Source: Allium sativum (Eukaryota > Streptophyta > Magnoliopsida > Asparagales > Amaryllidaceae). From it: a stretch of 64,000 nucleotides of DNA. A program made the position numbers and the translations under genes. The notes below the pieces were generated by a model that worked only from the letters and a program-made list of their open reading frames with translations, had not been told where the DNA came from and made no database searches. Of this stretch, positions 1 to 12,364 are shown piece by piece. Location: positions 175,625,696 to 175,689,695 of the forward strand of contig CM060923.1 of assembly GCA_030737875.1 (NCBI GenBank), given 5' to 3'. Each line of letters starts with the position of its first letter. The stretch's first letter is position 1.

Positions 1-440
1 ATAACGACGCTGCAGTTCGTATTTTGAAATCGAAATTTCAAACGATTGTACCGGGAGATCCGACCGTCGGATTTTCCCGAAACTGGAACCGTTGGGTTCG
101 TTTTGAAAAGACCTTTCTAATGATGTAAATTTTGTGAAAATCCAACGGTTAGATTTTCAGATATGTGTAAATCAAATCTGAAGAAAAACAGCGCCACGGC
201 CGCCTTATGGCCCGAAGCGTCGTTTTGAATAAAATGGCTATTTTAAAATAAATAAAAATAGCGATAAATAGTTATAAAATATCGTAAGCGATATGGAATG
301 GAAATAAACTGAATTTGCTTGATTTATGTGATGTTTGATGGTTGAATGTGTTCGGTGTGAAAACTATATAAAGAACACAATTGGTGTGTCGAATAATTTA
401 ACCATTGAAATAAATCGATTTGAAATTCTAAATATACGTG

Positions 441-481
441 AATTATTTGAAAAGGCCGAGTTAATTCTCATTTTGAATAAT
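441..481 (+). other. Conserved LTR hairpin 1, C copy
   Basis: Arms AATTATTTGAAAAG and CATTTTGAATAAT flank a short loop. Equivalent hairpins lie in B (15594-15635 and 24446-24487), A (9015-9053, minus) and E (63937-63973). The arms differ between copies but remain largely complementary. A second small hairpin, GAAGA...TCTTC, follows about 40 nt downstream in each copy except E, where the window ends. Confidence 0.6.
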
Positions 482-1408
482 CGACCGACGATTGAAAGTC
501 GAAGATGAAGACGATGGTCGAAGACCGGAGATCTTCACCTCGTTTGGATGGTAACCGAGGTCCTGATTGGGAGGCATCCCGAAATATGGATAATGAGTGG
601 TGATCGTCCAGACGTGCGTGGTGATCGAAGGGTTTGCGAGGTATTTAGTGCCTCCGGTTTCGTTCAGACCCAGAACGGACTTGTAAATGGACTGTGTGTC
701 CGACATTGGAATTTGTTCTGTGTGATTGATAGCCATCAGTCGCATGGCATGAATTGCCTGTGTGGCATGCTAAGATGCAGTGATCAGGACTTCTGTTGAA
801 AAGCAAAGTCTTGTGGTGATGATCAAAGCACCGCCTGTGTGGCGTAGCTTTGTGTATAACGTGAATTCGCGAGCCTCACACCCCGGTATGAACCTAAAAC
901 GGGAGAGGACATCAGGGAGGGCCTGCGTTTCTTTCTAGCTAGGGTGGTGTCAGTGACCTACCAGCCCTGACATTTATATACTTTTCACCTATGTGGTTGT
1001 TGCTGTTGCGAGGCGCCTCGGTTTGATCGGACGATCCGGGTCCGATGGAGTCATTCGTTGGCTCGTTTACGCCCCAAAGGGCGGGGAGACGTAGTGTTCA
1101 GGCATAATAATCCACATCGGTGGACCGGCCCTGACGATCCAAGGGGCAGTTGCGGCTGTTCCTGAGACACGGGCTAGAGCGTCTCGAATTCGGTAAGGAC
1201 TATCTTTTGCCTTGGTTCATGACGGAAATCCAATTTCCAAATACGACCTCGTGCGGTTTTGATTGTATACCTATATATGGCGACATAGTGGTATGGGGCA
1301 TTAATGCCGTCTATGATTGATAGTTATGATTTGAAATGGTTTTCAAAACATATAAACACTAGCAATAATATCAAATGCCTTTGTTTTATTCGTATCAACC
1401 ATATTTTG

Positions 1409-1481
1409 GCCGTTATAAGGTAAAAACTCTATCCTCCGGTTTGCGTTGCATTGTGTGATGGGAACTGAGTCTTATAACGGC
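1409..1481 (+). other. Conserved U5 stem-loop 2, C copy
   Basis: An 11-bp perfect stem, GCCGTTATAAG with CTTATAACGGC, closes a 51-nt loop that contains a conserved TTGCGTTGCATTGTGTGATG core. B has GCTATTATAAG with CTTATAATAGC, so two base pairs changed on both arms. Such compensatory change suggests a folded RNA. Confidence 0.75.
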
Positions 1482-1624
1482 TTCATTTTTATAAAAAGCA
1501 TAGCGATGTTTAAAAGAAAGATTTGTTTTAAAGCACTGGCAATCCAATGGAGTAAACCCGTTCCACGAAAGTGGCGTGGTCCTGTGATTAGCCAATTAAA
1601 TATGTGTTGAGTAGATTTCTCATA

Positions 1625-1680
1625 CCAGTCCCATGACTGACTCGTAGTTTGTTTCACTCTCAAACTCGGGTGCCCCTTTT
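1625..1680 (+). other. Paired U5 hairpins 3 and 4, C copy
   Basis: Hairpin 3 is CAGTC-CCAT-GACTG. Hairpin 4 pairs AGTTTG with CAAACT and is followed by GGGTGCCC. The same tandem pair precedes the LTR 3' end in A, B and D. Other copies have AGTTTA with TAAACT, again a paired change. Confidence 0.7.
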
Positions 1681-2015
1681 TCTACACGGGCAGCCTTGTA
1701 TTCAGGTTTAGCTGGTTCTTTCTGGATAGCTGGAGCTGAAGATGGATTCTATCATTTATTTCTTTTTATGCTGTTCAGCTCCTATTGTACATATTTTGTT
1801 TATTTCCGCTGTAGACATTTATGTATAGCTGAACTGTATTTGTACTAAGTAAGATCCGGTATACTGTGTAACTCTGATGATTACTTTTATCCAGTATATT
1901 TTATTGTTCATTATTCTGGTGTATTTATTTAATTCTGTTCTGCTATTATCTGTTTCTGTGTTATATTCCAAAAGATAACCTTGTTTCCGTGAGAACGGGA
2001 AATCGGGTCGTCTCA

Positions 2016-2020
2016 TTGGT
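2016..2020. repeat. Target site duplication of element C (TTGGT)
   Basis: This pentamer follows the terminal CA of C. It aligns to the uninterrupted 9744-9748 of A's other LTR. The second copy should lie left of the window, beyond the 5' end of C. Confidence 0.7.
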
Positions 2021-3420
2021 ACACTTCATTAAATCTACATAAAAAGATTTAATCTTTTCTCAACTGGGTTCAAGAACAGTGTTAGTGAAGACACCATTCA
2101 CGACAAACCCAAATCACATTTGATATTCACTACAAGGCTCTGAATAGAAAATATATCGGCTTATATTCAATATCAAATTCTACGATCAACAAATGTCGTA
2201 TTGGAAATAACGATATAAACATATATCTTTCAAATTTCCATAACAACATCTGTATAATCACGAATTCCCACATCGAAATATTCCGAAGACAATTTCGATC
2301 CAAATCCACTCCAATGCAATCATTGGAAATTTTGTTTATTTTTAAAACCCTTTTCAAATTCAATTTATTTATTTAAAAATAAATATAATTATAATTCTAG
2401 TTCAAAACTAGTTCATTTCGATAAAAATCTATTTTTATCTTTTCAAATATGGAGTTTTTCATCCCAATCCTTTCTAAATCATTTCTTATGATTTTACACA
2501 AATTATTACTATTTTTAATAATTTTATCAAGGCCCGTACAGTCGATTTCCATCAACGGCCATCGAACTGCGCTTACAGCGACCTTTTTCAAATTTGATTT
2601 GAACATAGTTCCAAATCCAACCGTTAGATTTCTAATTTCTAATATTCGTTAGAAAGCTCTTTTCGATACGAACCCAACGGTTCCGGTTTTAGGAGAATCC
2701 GACGGTCGGATCTCCCGTAATGTCCGTTTGAAATAAATGGTCGAAATTCACGAACTACCGCGGCGCGGCGCGTTCTATTCAGGCCATTATATTATATATA
2801 TAATATATATTTCGTCGATTTCTATTTAAAATGAATTATATAAATAGTTTTAAATTCGTTTCAAAAGCAATTTCAACTTCCATTTCAATTCAAATCAAAA
2901 TTGAATTCTTCTTTATAAATTCGTTTTAAAATTCATTTCTATTCAATTCAAATTTCAATTCAATTTGAATTCATTTCAATTCGCATTCGATTCAATTTGA
3001 ATTCGTTTTCAATTCAATTCGGTTTCAAAGTCGTTTTCTATTCGATTCAACTCAAATTGGTTTTCTATTCAATTCATTTCGAAATCGTTTTCAATTCAAT
3101 TCATTTCCGTTTTCTATTTGAATCAAATTCATTATATATTCAATGGAAATCAAATTCGTTTTATAATCAATTCGAATTCAATTCGTTATATATTCAATGG
3201 AAATCAAATTCGTTTTCTATTCAATTTGATTCAAATTTCATTTCAAAATATGCGTTTTCGAAATCACTTTTCAATATTCATTATAAAATGAATAAAATCG
3301 ATATAAATATCGTTCACGTCAAAATGGCGTCAATCTAATCAACACGGCTTCATAAATTTCTATTTTCAAATATTCTATTTCAAATATTTCTTTTTCAAAA
3401 TAGTTGTTATTATCAAAATA

Positions 3421-3775
3421 TTTCGTTCAACACATGACCAATCTCAATGGATGAGTACTGTCAACACATGAACCTTTATTTTATATTGATAAAGATGTAA
3501 ATTTTATTACTAAAATATTTCGTTCAACGCATGACCAATCTCAATGGATGAGTACTGTCAACACATGAACCTTTATTTTATATTGATAAAGATGTAAATT
3601 TTATTACTAAAATATTTCGTTCAACACATGACCAATCTCAATGGATGAGTACTGTCAAGACATGAACCTTTATTTTATATTGATAAAGATGTAAATTTTA
3701 TTACTAAAATATTTCGTTCAACACATGACCAATCTCAATGGATGAGTACTGTCAACACATGAACCTTTATTTTAT
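3421..3775 (-). repeat. 97-bp tandem repeat, about 3.7 copies (A 3' LTR)
   Basis: Units begin at 3421, 3518, 3615 and 3712, exactly 97 bp apart. They are nearly identical, with single changes in unit 2 (near 3528) and unit 3 (near 3659). The other LTR of A has the same four units. I did not see the array in B, C, D or E, so it looks specific to A and recent. Confidence 0.95.
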
Positions 3776-4624
3776 ATTATTCTTTATTTTCTAAATTGGA
3801 ATGAGGCCCAATCAATCACCATATAATGATAATTATATGGATTTTCATACATTACACACATATAATAGCATTGAAAATAATCGACCATCAACCAAAGTGC
3901 ACTACACTGTATAAGCATCAAATATAGATATCTAACGCTTATAACAGCCTGTCAATCAATCGATCGACATATTTAATCAATCAGGATGAGTGAACTTCAT
4001 ATTTCATCCCAACACCCGTGTGGGGTTTCAAACAATCAAACACAGATTTTATTTGTGCAGTTGGGCGATGTGTAAAATTTATCGTCCCAATCAATGTCAG
4101 TCAAATCAGTGTACCTAAACAAACCGTCCGATTTGTAAATGAATATTTATTTATTCACATTCACGTTAAAAATTATATTTTTAACGATCAAACTATTTTA
4201 TTCAACCTATGAATATTCTATTCGGTTCATTTATTAAATAAAATGTTATCTTTATTTTTCTAACTTATTTTTAGAAAATTTCGGCGGCATAACAGCACGA
4301 TACTAGAAACGGGACAAGGCCTAGCCTTATCCCCGGTCTAGTGAAGGCCCACGCCATTCACACATCAATCAAATCCATTCATTTCACCACACAGTTCAAT
4401 TTTAATCAAATGATCTAACTAATTTTTGCAATCAAACAAACAAGTCCATGGTCTGTGGACGATTGTGTCGGGTGATACTAAGCACCGTCTGCATCCTAGT
4501 ATATATATAACTAGAAAATGAAATTGAAAGGTGAGAAATTCTCACCGATAGCTATCCAATATCACGACTCTTCATTTATAGAAATCTTCGTCATTCTCGC
4601 CTTTTTGTCACCTTCGTTTACCTG

Positions 4625-4935
4625 TATTCTCTACATATGTAAAAATCAGATTTTTATATTGTTGCCATCCATATAAAAATCATATTTTTTCATGCTATAC
4701 GAATATATAAAAACCATATTTTTATTTCTAATGTGATTCTATAAAAATCGTATTTTTACTTCGCTATTCAATATATAAAAATCGGATTTTTACTTCACTA
4801 TCATAGCTTTTCCCCAAAAAAAAACGATCTTTTCAGTGTTACAAATACGACCTTTTCAATGTTTAAAGATACGACCTTTTCAATGTTTAAAAATACGACC
4901 TTTTCAATGTTTATCCCATTTAAAAATTATATTTT
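4625..4935 (-). repeat. Stem-loop minisatellite, A 3' LTR
   Basis: Degenerate units of about 40-60 bp each carry an AAAAATC-NN-ATTTTT-type inverted repeat whose centre varies while the arms stay complementary. A short subarray of CTTTTCAATGTTTAAA units of about 30 bp follows at 4830-4915. The array lies downstream (minus strand) of the GC-rich leader, the same relative position as the unrelated-sequence stem-loop arrays in B, F and E. Confidence 0.75.
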
Positions 4936-5037
4936 AAAACAAATGTGAATCCGCATTTACAAACAAAAAGTTATAGCCTTTCAAACTTTTAAATTACATA
5001 AATAAAACATTTAAAAGAAATTAAACTAATTAATTAC

Positions 5038-5480
5038 CTATTCAACACACTAATCACGTCATTAAGGCCTCTAAGCCGTCGTCTTCAATTCCTGGACCGA
5101 AATCCCTGAGCTCCTCTCGATCCCTTCACTGCTTTTCGGATTTGGAGGTTGGAGGCGTCGGAGCTCGGAGGGGTAGGCGATGGAGTGGGGGGGGGGGTGT
5201 CGGGTCTGGGCGGCGGCACGATAAAAGGAGGGGGGTCTGGGTGCTTGCGTCGATCGAAGGAGGGGAGGGGGTCGCGGCACCTGGGGAGGGCGAGGGGGGT
5301 GTGTGCGCCAGGCGATGGCGCGGCGGCGACAGCGATCATCGGGAGGGGGGGCGGCGCTCCTCTCCGTCGCTCTCCTCCTTCTTCTATTTTTTTTCTGTGA
5401 ATTCGATTGAAAATGAAAAAGGGGGGCCAAAGCGGGTTAAAGGGGAGGGAGAGAGAAAGGATTATATTTTTTTTTTAATT
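5038..5480 (-). promoter_or_regulatory. GC-rich transcribed leader of A 3' LTR with splice-donor-like end
   Basis: An abruptly GC-rich block sits between AT-rich U3 and the AT-rich remainder. On the minus strand it starts with a CT-rich stretch resembling a plant 5' UTR and ends ATAG|GTAATTAATT at 5038/5037, a good splice-donor match. Open frames across it (for example 5071-5430, minus) are disrupted by indels in A's other LTR, so I treat it as an untranslated leader. Donor use is inference. Confidence 0.5.
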
Positions 5481-5539
5481 TAATTATTTAATTCAACTTA
5501 AAGTTGACTTTTTCAAACGACGTCTAAACGAGGCCCACC

Positions 5540-6120
5540 GCCTGTCGTCCATAGCGTATTACCCCCATTCCGAACACAATGGGATATGTATCGTAGGCTG
5601 ATTCGGCTGTTACAATCAGTTTCCATTAAATTTACATTTAAATCACTATATTGAATTTTAAACGTACATTTCAAATTACCGGGTTCACATACTAACTCTA
5701 TAAATTCCAGAAAAATATTTTCTAGCTTCGTATTGACGATACGGTCCTAACAAAACTAGTTTCGTCGAATTCTGAGACCGCTGGAAAAATGGCCATTTTC
5801 CAGTCGATTAAAATCAACTAACACCGGTCAAACGCGTTTTCCTTTGCCACGCTCACATATTGATTCGAAAAATTATGAAATTTGGAATCTAGCAATAACT
5901 TGACATCACGGATCCAACAAAACTGGTTCCGTCCAAATCCGAGGTCGTTTGCAAAATGTCCATTTTTAAGGGCCTGAATTCCATAGCGACTATTCAGAAT
6001 TTTCAACTGGACATATCTTTTGATTCCCGCTATGAAATTTCAATTTTTCGGATTCGTTGGAAAGATATCATCAATTAGATCCTAATATTTTTGGTTTCAC
6101 TAAAATCCGGATTGTTTTGC
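5540..6120 (-). promoter_or_regulatory. U3 of A 3' LTR: 170-bp repeats plus conserved promoter block
   Basis: Three diverged copies of a GACGAAAC...TTTTGTTGGA-type motif lie near 6095, 5925 and 5755, each 170 bp apart. Next comes a block (5540-5597, minus) resembling CATATCCCATTGTGTTCGG, conserved in B, E and F just upstream of transcription-start-like sequence. No strong TATA box is evident in A; an A/T run (AATATAATCC-like) precedes the leader. Confidence 0.55.
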
Positions 6121-6366
6121 ACCCGGTACGTTTAATTGAAGTTTGAAATCGAATTATCGAACTACCGCGCCATTTTCAATTCTATTTATAATTATATATA
6201 AATATTTATATTCTAACGACGACGCGTATAATATATACGTCGAATTCTATATTGAAAATAAATTTCTCGTTGATTTTATTTAAAATAATTCATTTTAAAT
6301 AATCAAAATTCGCTAAAATTGCTAAAATAAAAATTTTAAACTGGCCCAGATTTTCGGGTTGTTACA

Positions 6367-6379
6367 ATCTCCCCAACTT
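6367..6379 (-). other. Polypurine tract of element A
   Basis: Minus-strand AAGTTGGGGAGAT directly abuts the 3' LTR start TGTAACAACCC. The preceding GGGACGAAAAG phrase is also found before the PPT of B. Confidence 0.9.
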
Positions 6380-7380
6380 AAAACTTTTCGTCCCCGAAAA
6401 GGAACAAAGTCGAAAGTGGTTTGATTAATCAACTCTACGTTCGCTCTGGCTTCCATTCTCCAACTTTTCAGTTTCTGAGAATTTTCAAATTTTCAAAAAT
6501 TTGGCTAACACCCTAAATTTTCGAAAAATTTCGCCATAACCTCCCCTGCAATGGGAGCATCAGGAAATCTCAAATAGCTTCCCCGGTCCTTCAGATCTCA
6601 AAAAGAAAAAGAAAAAGCCAAGCGGCTAGCCAATAGGCTCATAAAATCATCATCACCCAAACAAAACAGTAAATTATGTAGTAAACATGTACCTATTTGT
6701 CGGGCAAACAAATTTTATTCTCTGGCTCTAGCCTCTTGCTATGACCTGTTCAATGCAAGTACATGTATATGCAAGCAAATGCGACTAATTTTCAATATCG
6801 TTCAATATTTGATATGATTAGGCTAAATGGTTCAAAATTATCAAACAATTAAACAAGCACCACAAACATCAATCAATTAGTGAATTAGAGTTTCAAATTC
6901 ATAATTTTGATACATATACAAAAATCAAATTTTTGATGCCAAATCACAACAATAAGCCCTATCTAATTTTGGTTCTCACACCAGTCTAACGGAAATATAT
7001 ATAGGAATCCCACCTTCGAAACTCGAACATAAATGTTGATGATGCGATCGCTATCATCAATATCATCTTCGGGCGACTAGAGTGTGATGCTATATCTATC
7101 CAATATATTAAAACTTTGAATATACGTTTGCAAGGCGTATATGCAAATTCTTTATATACTGAATTGTCCAAATCAATAAAAATAAATAATCAAATATGAA
7201 TAGTTTATTTAGATTTTCAAAACAAAAATTGTTTTCATTTTAAAAATATACTCTTCACACTCGTCCTAGGATACTACTGATCCCATCTCTAACGAGTCAT
7301 CCCATTGGATATTACTAATCCAATATCTGATGAATTCTTTCGTATGGTTCCAATGTGTCTTGTTCTCTGAGCTTTGTAAA

Positions 7381-7397
7381 CCAAAGCTCTAATACCA
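7381..7397 (-). other. Primer binding site of element A (tRNA-iMet type)
   Basis: Minus strand reads TGGTATTAGAGCTTTGG, two bases after the 5' LTR end. It is one mismatch from the TGGTATCAGAGC of B and D. Confidence 0.9.
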
Positions 7398-7724
7398 ACT
7401 GTGAAGACCCGTAACTTCCCCGTAAAGGAAAGTGTCGGATAGTTCGAGAACAAGCCACAACAGAAAACATACAGAAGAACATTTCATTGTATATTACAAC
7501 AATGCATCAGAATACATGAATATACTGAGTATAAATGAATATTACACAGAAATATCAAAGTTTTAAATTATATTTAAATACATCGCAGCGGAAAATAGTA
7601 CAATACACAACTAGAAGAGATATACGGATACAAAGCTTTCCGGATATCGTTCCAGCTGTAAACCAGGATCCTGTGAATATAAATCTGCAAAACCAAAACT
7701 ACTAGCTGCCCGTGTTGAAATAGG

Positions 7725-7783
7725 GGCACCCAGAGTTTAGGTTAAAACAATAAACTCCAGGTCAGTCATGTGACTGGTGTGAG
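7725..7783 (-). other. Paired U5 hairpins 3 and 4, A copy
   Basis: Minus strand shows CAGTC-ACAT-GACTG, then GAGTTTA pairing with TAAACTC across a roughly 13-nt loop, then TGGGTGCC. Position and spacing match B, C and D. Confidence 0.7.
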
Positions 7784-7918
7784 AACTAAAACAGTTATTT
7801 AAAACTTTACTTTAAAAGATAGTAATTCAAGGGACCACGCCGTATAACACGGAACGGGTTTCCTCCCAAGAATACCAGTGCATATAAGTAAACAACGCAA
7901 TGCTTTTCTAAAAATGAA

Positions 7919-7989
7919 GCTATTATAAGACCCAGGTCCCATCACACAATGCAACGCAGCCGAGGATAGGGTTTTCCCTTATAATAGGC
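7919..7989 (-). other. Conserved U5 stem-loop 2, A copy
   Basis: Arms are CTTATAATAGGC (7978-7989) and GCTATTATAAG (7919-7929), a long stem with one bulged base around the conserved loop core that includes TGCGTTGCATTGTGTGATGG on the minus strand. Confidence 0.75.
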
Positions 7990-9014
7990 AAACATGCTTA
8001 GTACGTTTAAAACAAATCATTTGATACTACTATAAGTGTATAGTGTCAACACAATTTCAATCATAAATATCAATCATAGACGGCATGGGTACCATATATC
8101 ATGTCGCCATACTAGTTCTACAATTAAAACCGCAATACACGTATTGGAAATTGGGTTATCATTTATGGTATGAACCGAGGCTAGGAGCAAGATCCTCACC
8201 GATTCGAGACGCTCTAGTCCGCCCCTCATTAACAGCCGCAACTGCCCCTTGGATCGTCAGGGCCGGTCCACCGATGTGGATTATTATGCCTGAACACTGC
8301 GTTTCCCCGCCCTTTGGGGCGTAAGCCTGGCCCGTCAGCCGACCAGAAGCATCGGCCGAAACCGATATCACGAGGCGCCTCGCTTTTCAGCAAGTAATAA
8401 TAAGCAACATCCACATGAGTCAAACTCGTCAGCCAGTTCAAGCACTGACGCCACTCCTAACTAGAAAGAAACGCATGCCCTCCCTAAGGTCCGTCTCCCG
8501 TTTTTGGTTCATACCGGGTGTGAAACTCGCGAAGTAAACGTTACACAAAGCTACGCCACAAAGGCCGTGCTTCGATCATCAACCACAAGACTTTGCTTTT
8601 CAACAGAAGCCTTGATCATTTGCCACTTAGGCATGCCATACAGGCAATTCACTCCATGCGATTGATATCCATCAATATATAACCCCTGAGCTCGTACGTC
8701 TCAGAGAAGGGCGTTAAGCAAGAGAATAAATTCTCCGCCGCCAAACAGATATATATTTAATAGAGATCAATCACACGGACTAAAATCCAATGTCAGACAC
8801 ACAGTCCATTTACAAGTCCGTTCTGGGTCTGAACGAAACCAGAGGCACCTAGTACCCCGCATATCCATCGATCTCCAAGTACGTCTGGACGATCACCAAC
8901 TGTTTCCATCTTCTTGGGTGTACATCCCAATCAAGATCATCAGTAATCCCCCAAACGACGTGAAGACCTCCGGTCTTCGACCATCGTCTTCATCTTCGAC
9001 TTATCGTCGTATCA

Positions 9015-9053
9015 GTTATTCAGAATGGGATAAACCCGGTCTTTCCAAATAAC
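9015..9053 (-). other. Conserved LTR hairpin 1, A copy
   Basis: Plus-strand arms GTTATTCAGAA and TTCCAAATAAC form an imperfect inverted repeat around a CCCGGTC loop. The position relative to the GAAGA...TCTTC hairpin matches C and B. Confidence 0.55.
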
Positions 9054-11148
9054 TCGCGTATATTTTAAATAAGTGTTACACAAACACAACATACGCCTCA
9101 TTCCAGTTCATCAGTCACTAACCGTAAATTAATCAAGAGAATAATTTCCCAAATATTAACCCCGAAGGCCGAAACCAACATCAGATCAATATCCAGAAAA
9201 CCATTCTGCTTGGCTAACCGACAGTTAGTTTCTAAATTTCACATTCATAGGGAAAGGTTCCCATTAATTTTATCCAAGATAAATTCCTTGAATTTATTCT
9301 TTATTCTATTTTTGAATCTCAATTCAAACTAGTCGGGATTAGCGAACCTTACCAAAGTAATCATTTATTTTAATTTCCCAATCCCATCCTATTCATCCCA
9401 TGAAGTAAAACTGGTTATACTTCATATCTAACACCACAGTGTTATCGGTAAATTCAATTACCATTTCACGTTCAAATCTAATTAAAGATTTAACTATCGC
9501 CTGGAGCAAAACTGGTGATACTCCATTTCGATTATTTCAATCTAATTAAAGATTCATTAAAACTCCACTTAGTTTTAATCTTTGACTGGGTTAAAGAATC
9601 AGTGTCTTTTTAAACACGGTTCACGGTAAACCCAAAATCACATTCCATTAATTATCGGGTTAAAGAACGAGTATTATTTAAAACACTGTTCACGATAAAC
9701 CCAAAAATCAATATCAATTCAATTCCAATTAAATATTATTTAATTGGTACACTTCATTAAATCTAAATAAAAAGATTTTATCTTTTCTCAACTGGGTTCA
9801 AGAACAGTGTTAGTGAAGACACCATTCACGACAAACCCAAATCACATTTGATATTCACTACAAGGCTCTGAATAGAAAATATATCGGCTTATATTCAATA
9901 TCAAATTCTACGATCAACAAATGTCGTATTGGAAATAACGATATAAACATATATCTTTCAAATTTCCATAACAACATCTGTATAATCACGAATTCCCACA
10001 TCGAAATATTCCGAAGACAATTTCGATTCAAATCCACTCCAATGCAATCATTGGAAATTTTGGTTATTTTTAAAAACCTTTTCAAATTCAATTTATTTAT
10101 TTAAAAATAAATAGAATTATAATTCTAGTTCAAAACTAGTTCATTTCGATAAAAATCTATTTTTATCTTTTCAAATATGGAGTTTTTCATCCCAATCCTT
10201 TCTAAATCATTTTTTATGATTTTACACAAATTATTACTATTTTTAATAATTTTATCAAGGCCCGTACAGTCGATTTCCATCAACGGCCATCGAACTGCAC
10301 TTACAGCGACCTTTTCCAAATTTGATTTGAACATAATTCCAAATCCAACCGTTAGATTTCTAATTTCTAATATTCGTTAGAAAGCCCTTTTCGATACGAA
10401 CCCAACGGTTCCGGTTTTAGGAGAATCCGACGGTCGTATCTCCCGTAATGTCCGTTTGAAATAAATGGTCGAAATTCACGAACTACCGCGGCGCGGCGCG
10501 TTCTATTCAGACCAGTATATTATATATATAATATATATTTCGTCGATTTCTATTTAAAACGAATTATATAAATAGTTTTAAATTCGTTTCAAAAGCAATT
10601 TCAACTTCCATTTCAATTCAAATCAAAATTGAATTCTTCTTTATAAATTCGTTTTAAAATTCATTTCTATTCAATTCAAATTTCAATTCAATTTGAATTC
10701 ATTTCAATTCGCATTCGATTCAATTTGAATTCGTTTTCAATTCAATTCGGTTTCAAAGTCGTTTTCTATTCGATTCAACTCAAATTGGTTTTCTATTCAA
10801 TTCATTTCGAAATCGTTTTCAATTCAATTCATTTCCGTTTTCTATTTGAATCAAATTCATTATATATTCAATGGAAATCAAATTCGTTTTATAATCAATT
10901 CGAATTCAATTCGTTATATATTCAATGGAAATCAAATTCGTTTTCTATTCAATTTGATTCAAATTTCATTTCAAAATATGCGTTTTCGAAATCACTTTTC
11001 AATATTCATTATAAAATGAATAAAATCGATATAAATATCGTTCACGTCAAAATGGCGTCAATCTAATCAACACGGCTTCATAAATTTCTATTTTCAAATA
11101 TTCTATTTCAAATATTTCTTTTTCAAAATAGTTGTTATTATCAAAATA

Positions 11149-11503
11149 TTTCGTTCAACACATGACCAATCTCAATGGATGAGTACTGTCAACACATGAA
11201 CCTTTATTTTATATTGATAAAGATGTAAATTTTATTACTAAAATATTTCGTTCAACACATGACCAATCTCAATGGATGAGTACTGTCAACACATGAACCT
11301 TTATTTTATATTGATAAAGATGTAAATTTTATTACTAAAATATTTCGTTCAACACATGACCAATCTCAATGGATGAGTACTGTCAACACATGAACCTTTA
11401 TTTTATATTGATAAAGATGTAAATTTTATTACTAAAATATTTCGTTCAACACATGACCAATCTCAATGGATGAGTACTGTCAACACATGAACCTTTATTT
11501 TAT
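11149..11503 (-). repeat. 97-bp tandem repeat, about 3.7 copies (A 5' LTR)
   Basis: This has the same four units and phase as 3421-3775. The units here lack the private substitutions seen in the 3' LTR copy. Confidence 0.95.
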
Positions 11504-12364
11504 ATTATTCTTTATTTTCTAAATTGGAATGAGGCCCAATCAATCACCATATAATGTTAATTATATGGATTTTCATACATTACACACATATAATAGCATT
11601 GAAAATAATCAACCATCAACCAAAGTGCACTACACTGTATAAGCATCAAATATAGATATCTAACGCTTATAACAGCCTGTCAATCAATCGATCGACATAT
11701 TTAATCAATCAGGATGAGTGAACTTCATATTTCATCCCAACACTCGTGTGGGGTTTCAAACAATCAAACACAGATTTTATTTGTGCAGTTGGGCGATGTG
11801 TAAAATTTATCGTCCCAATCAATGTCAGTCAAATCAGTGTACATAAACAAACCGTCCGGTTTGTAAATGAATATTTATTTATTCACATTCACGTTAAAAG
11901 TTATATTTTTAACGATCAAACTATTTTATTCAACCTATGAATATTCTATTCGGTTCATTTATTAAATAAAATGTTATCTTTATTTTTCTAACTTATTTTT
12001 AGAAAATTTCGGCGGCATAACGACACGATACTAGAAACGGGACAAGGCCTAGCCTTATCCCCGGTCTAGTGAAGGCCCACGCCATTCACACATCAATCAA
12101 ATCCATTCATTTCACCACACAGTTCAATTTCAATCAAATGATCTAACTAATTTTTGCAATCAAACAAACAAGTCCATGGTCTGTGGACGATTGTGTCGGG
12201 TGCTACTAAGCACCGTCTGCATCCTAGTATATATATATAACTAGAAAATGAAATTGAAAGGTGAGAAATTCTCACCGATAGCTATCCAATATCACGACTC
12301 TTTATTTATAGAAATCTTCGTCATTCTCGCCTTTTTGTCACCTTCGTTTACCCGTATTCTCTAC

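Larger units (their letters stand above)
1..2015 (+). mobile_element. Element C: 3' part of a giant LTR, inserted into element A
   Basis: This is the 3' two kilobases of an LTR whose start lies left of the window. It matches, block by block, the distal parts of the LTRs of A (reverse strand) and B. Shared blocks include the region around 30-200, the hairpin at 441-481, the stem-loop at 1409-1481 and the paired hairpins at 1625-1680. It ends in CA at 2015, directly followed by TTGGT. In A's intact 5' LTR that pentamer sits uninterrupted at 9744-9748, so C inserted there. Compared with B it lacks about 1.3 kb between roughly 200 and 440. No credible coding sequence is present. Confidence 0.85.
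2016..6366 (-). repeat. Element A 3' LTR, truncated by C
   Basis: This aligns nearly base for base with 9744-14101, including the 97-bp array, the stem-loop array, the GC-rich leader and the U3 repeats. The remaining 2.3 kb of this LTR should lie left of C, outside the window. Open frames here are on both strands, are not preserved in other family members and are taken as chance. Confidence 0.9.
6367..7399 (-). other. Element A internal region, non-coding
   Basis: The region is 1033 bp between PBS and PPT. It holds no open frame of retroviral type. On the minus strand it ends with sequence also found before the PPT in B and D: a TGCCCGACAA start near 6710, then a GGTTATGGCGAAATTTTTCG-like stretch near 6540. 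In this family the block is not open in any consistent frame, so it is more likely a cis-acting signal or a relic. Confidence 0.75.

Noticed and set aside
5071..5430. 119-residue Pro/Arg-rich minus-strand ORF in the A leader
   Set aside because: The matching region of A's other LTR is broken by indels, and B, E and F leaders have no equivalent protein. It reflects GC-rich untranslated leader sequence.
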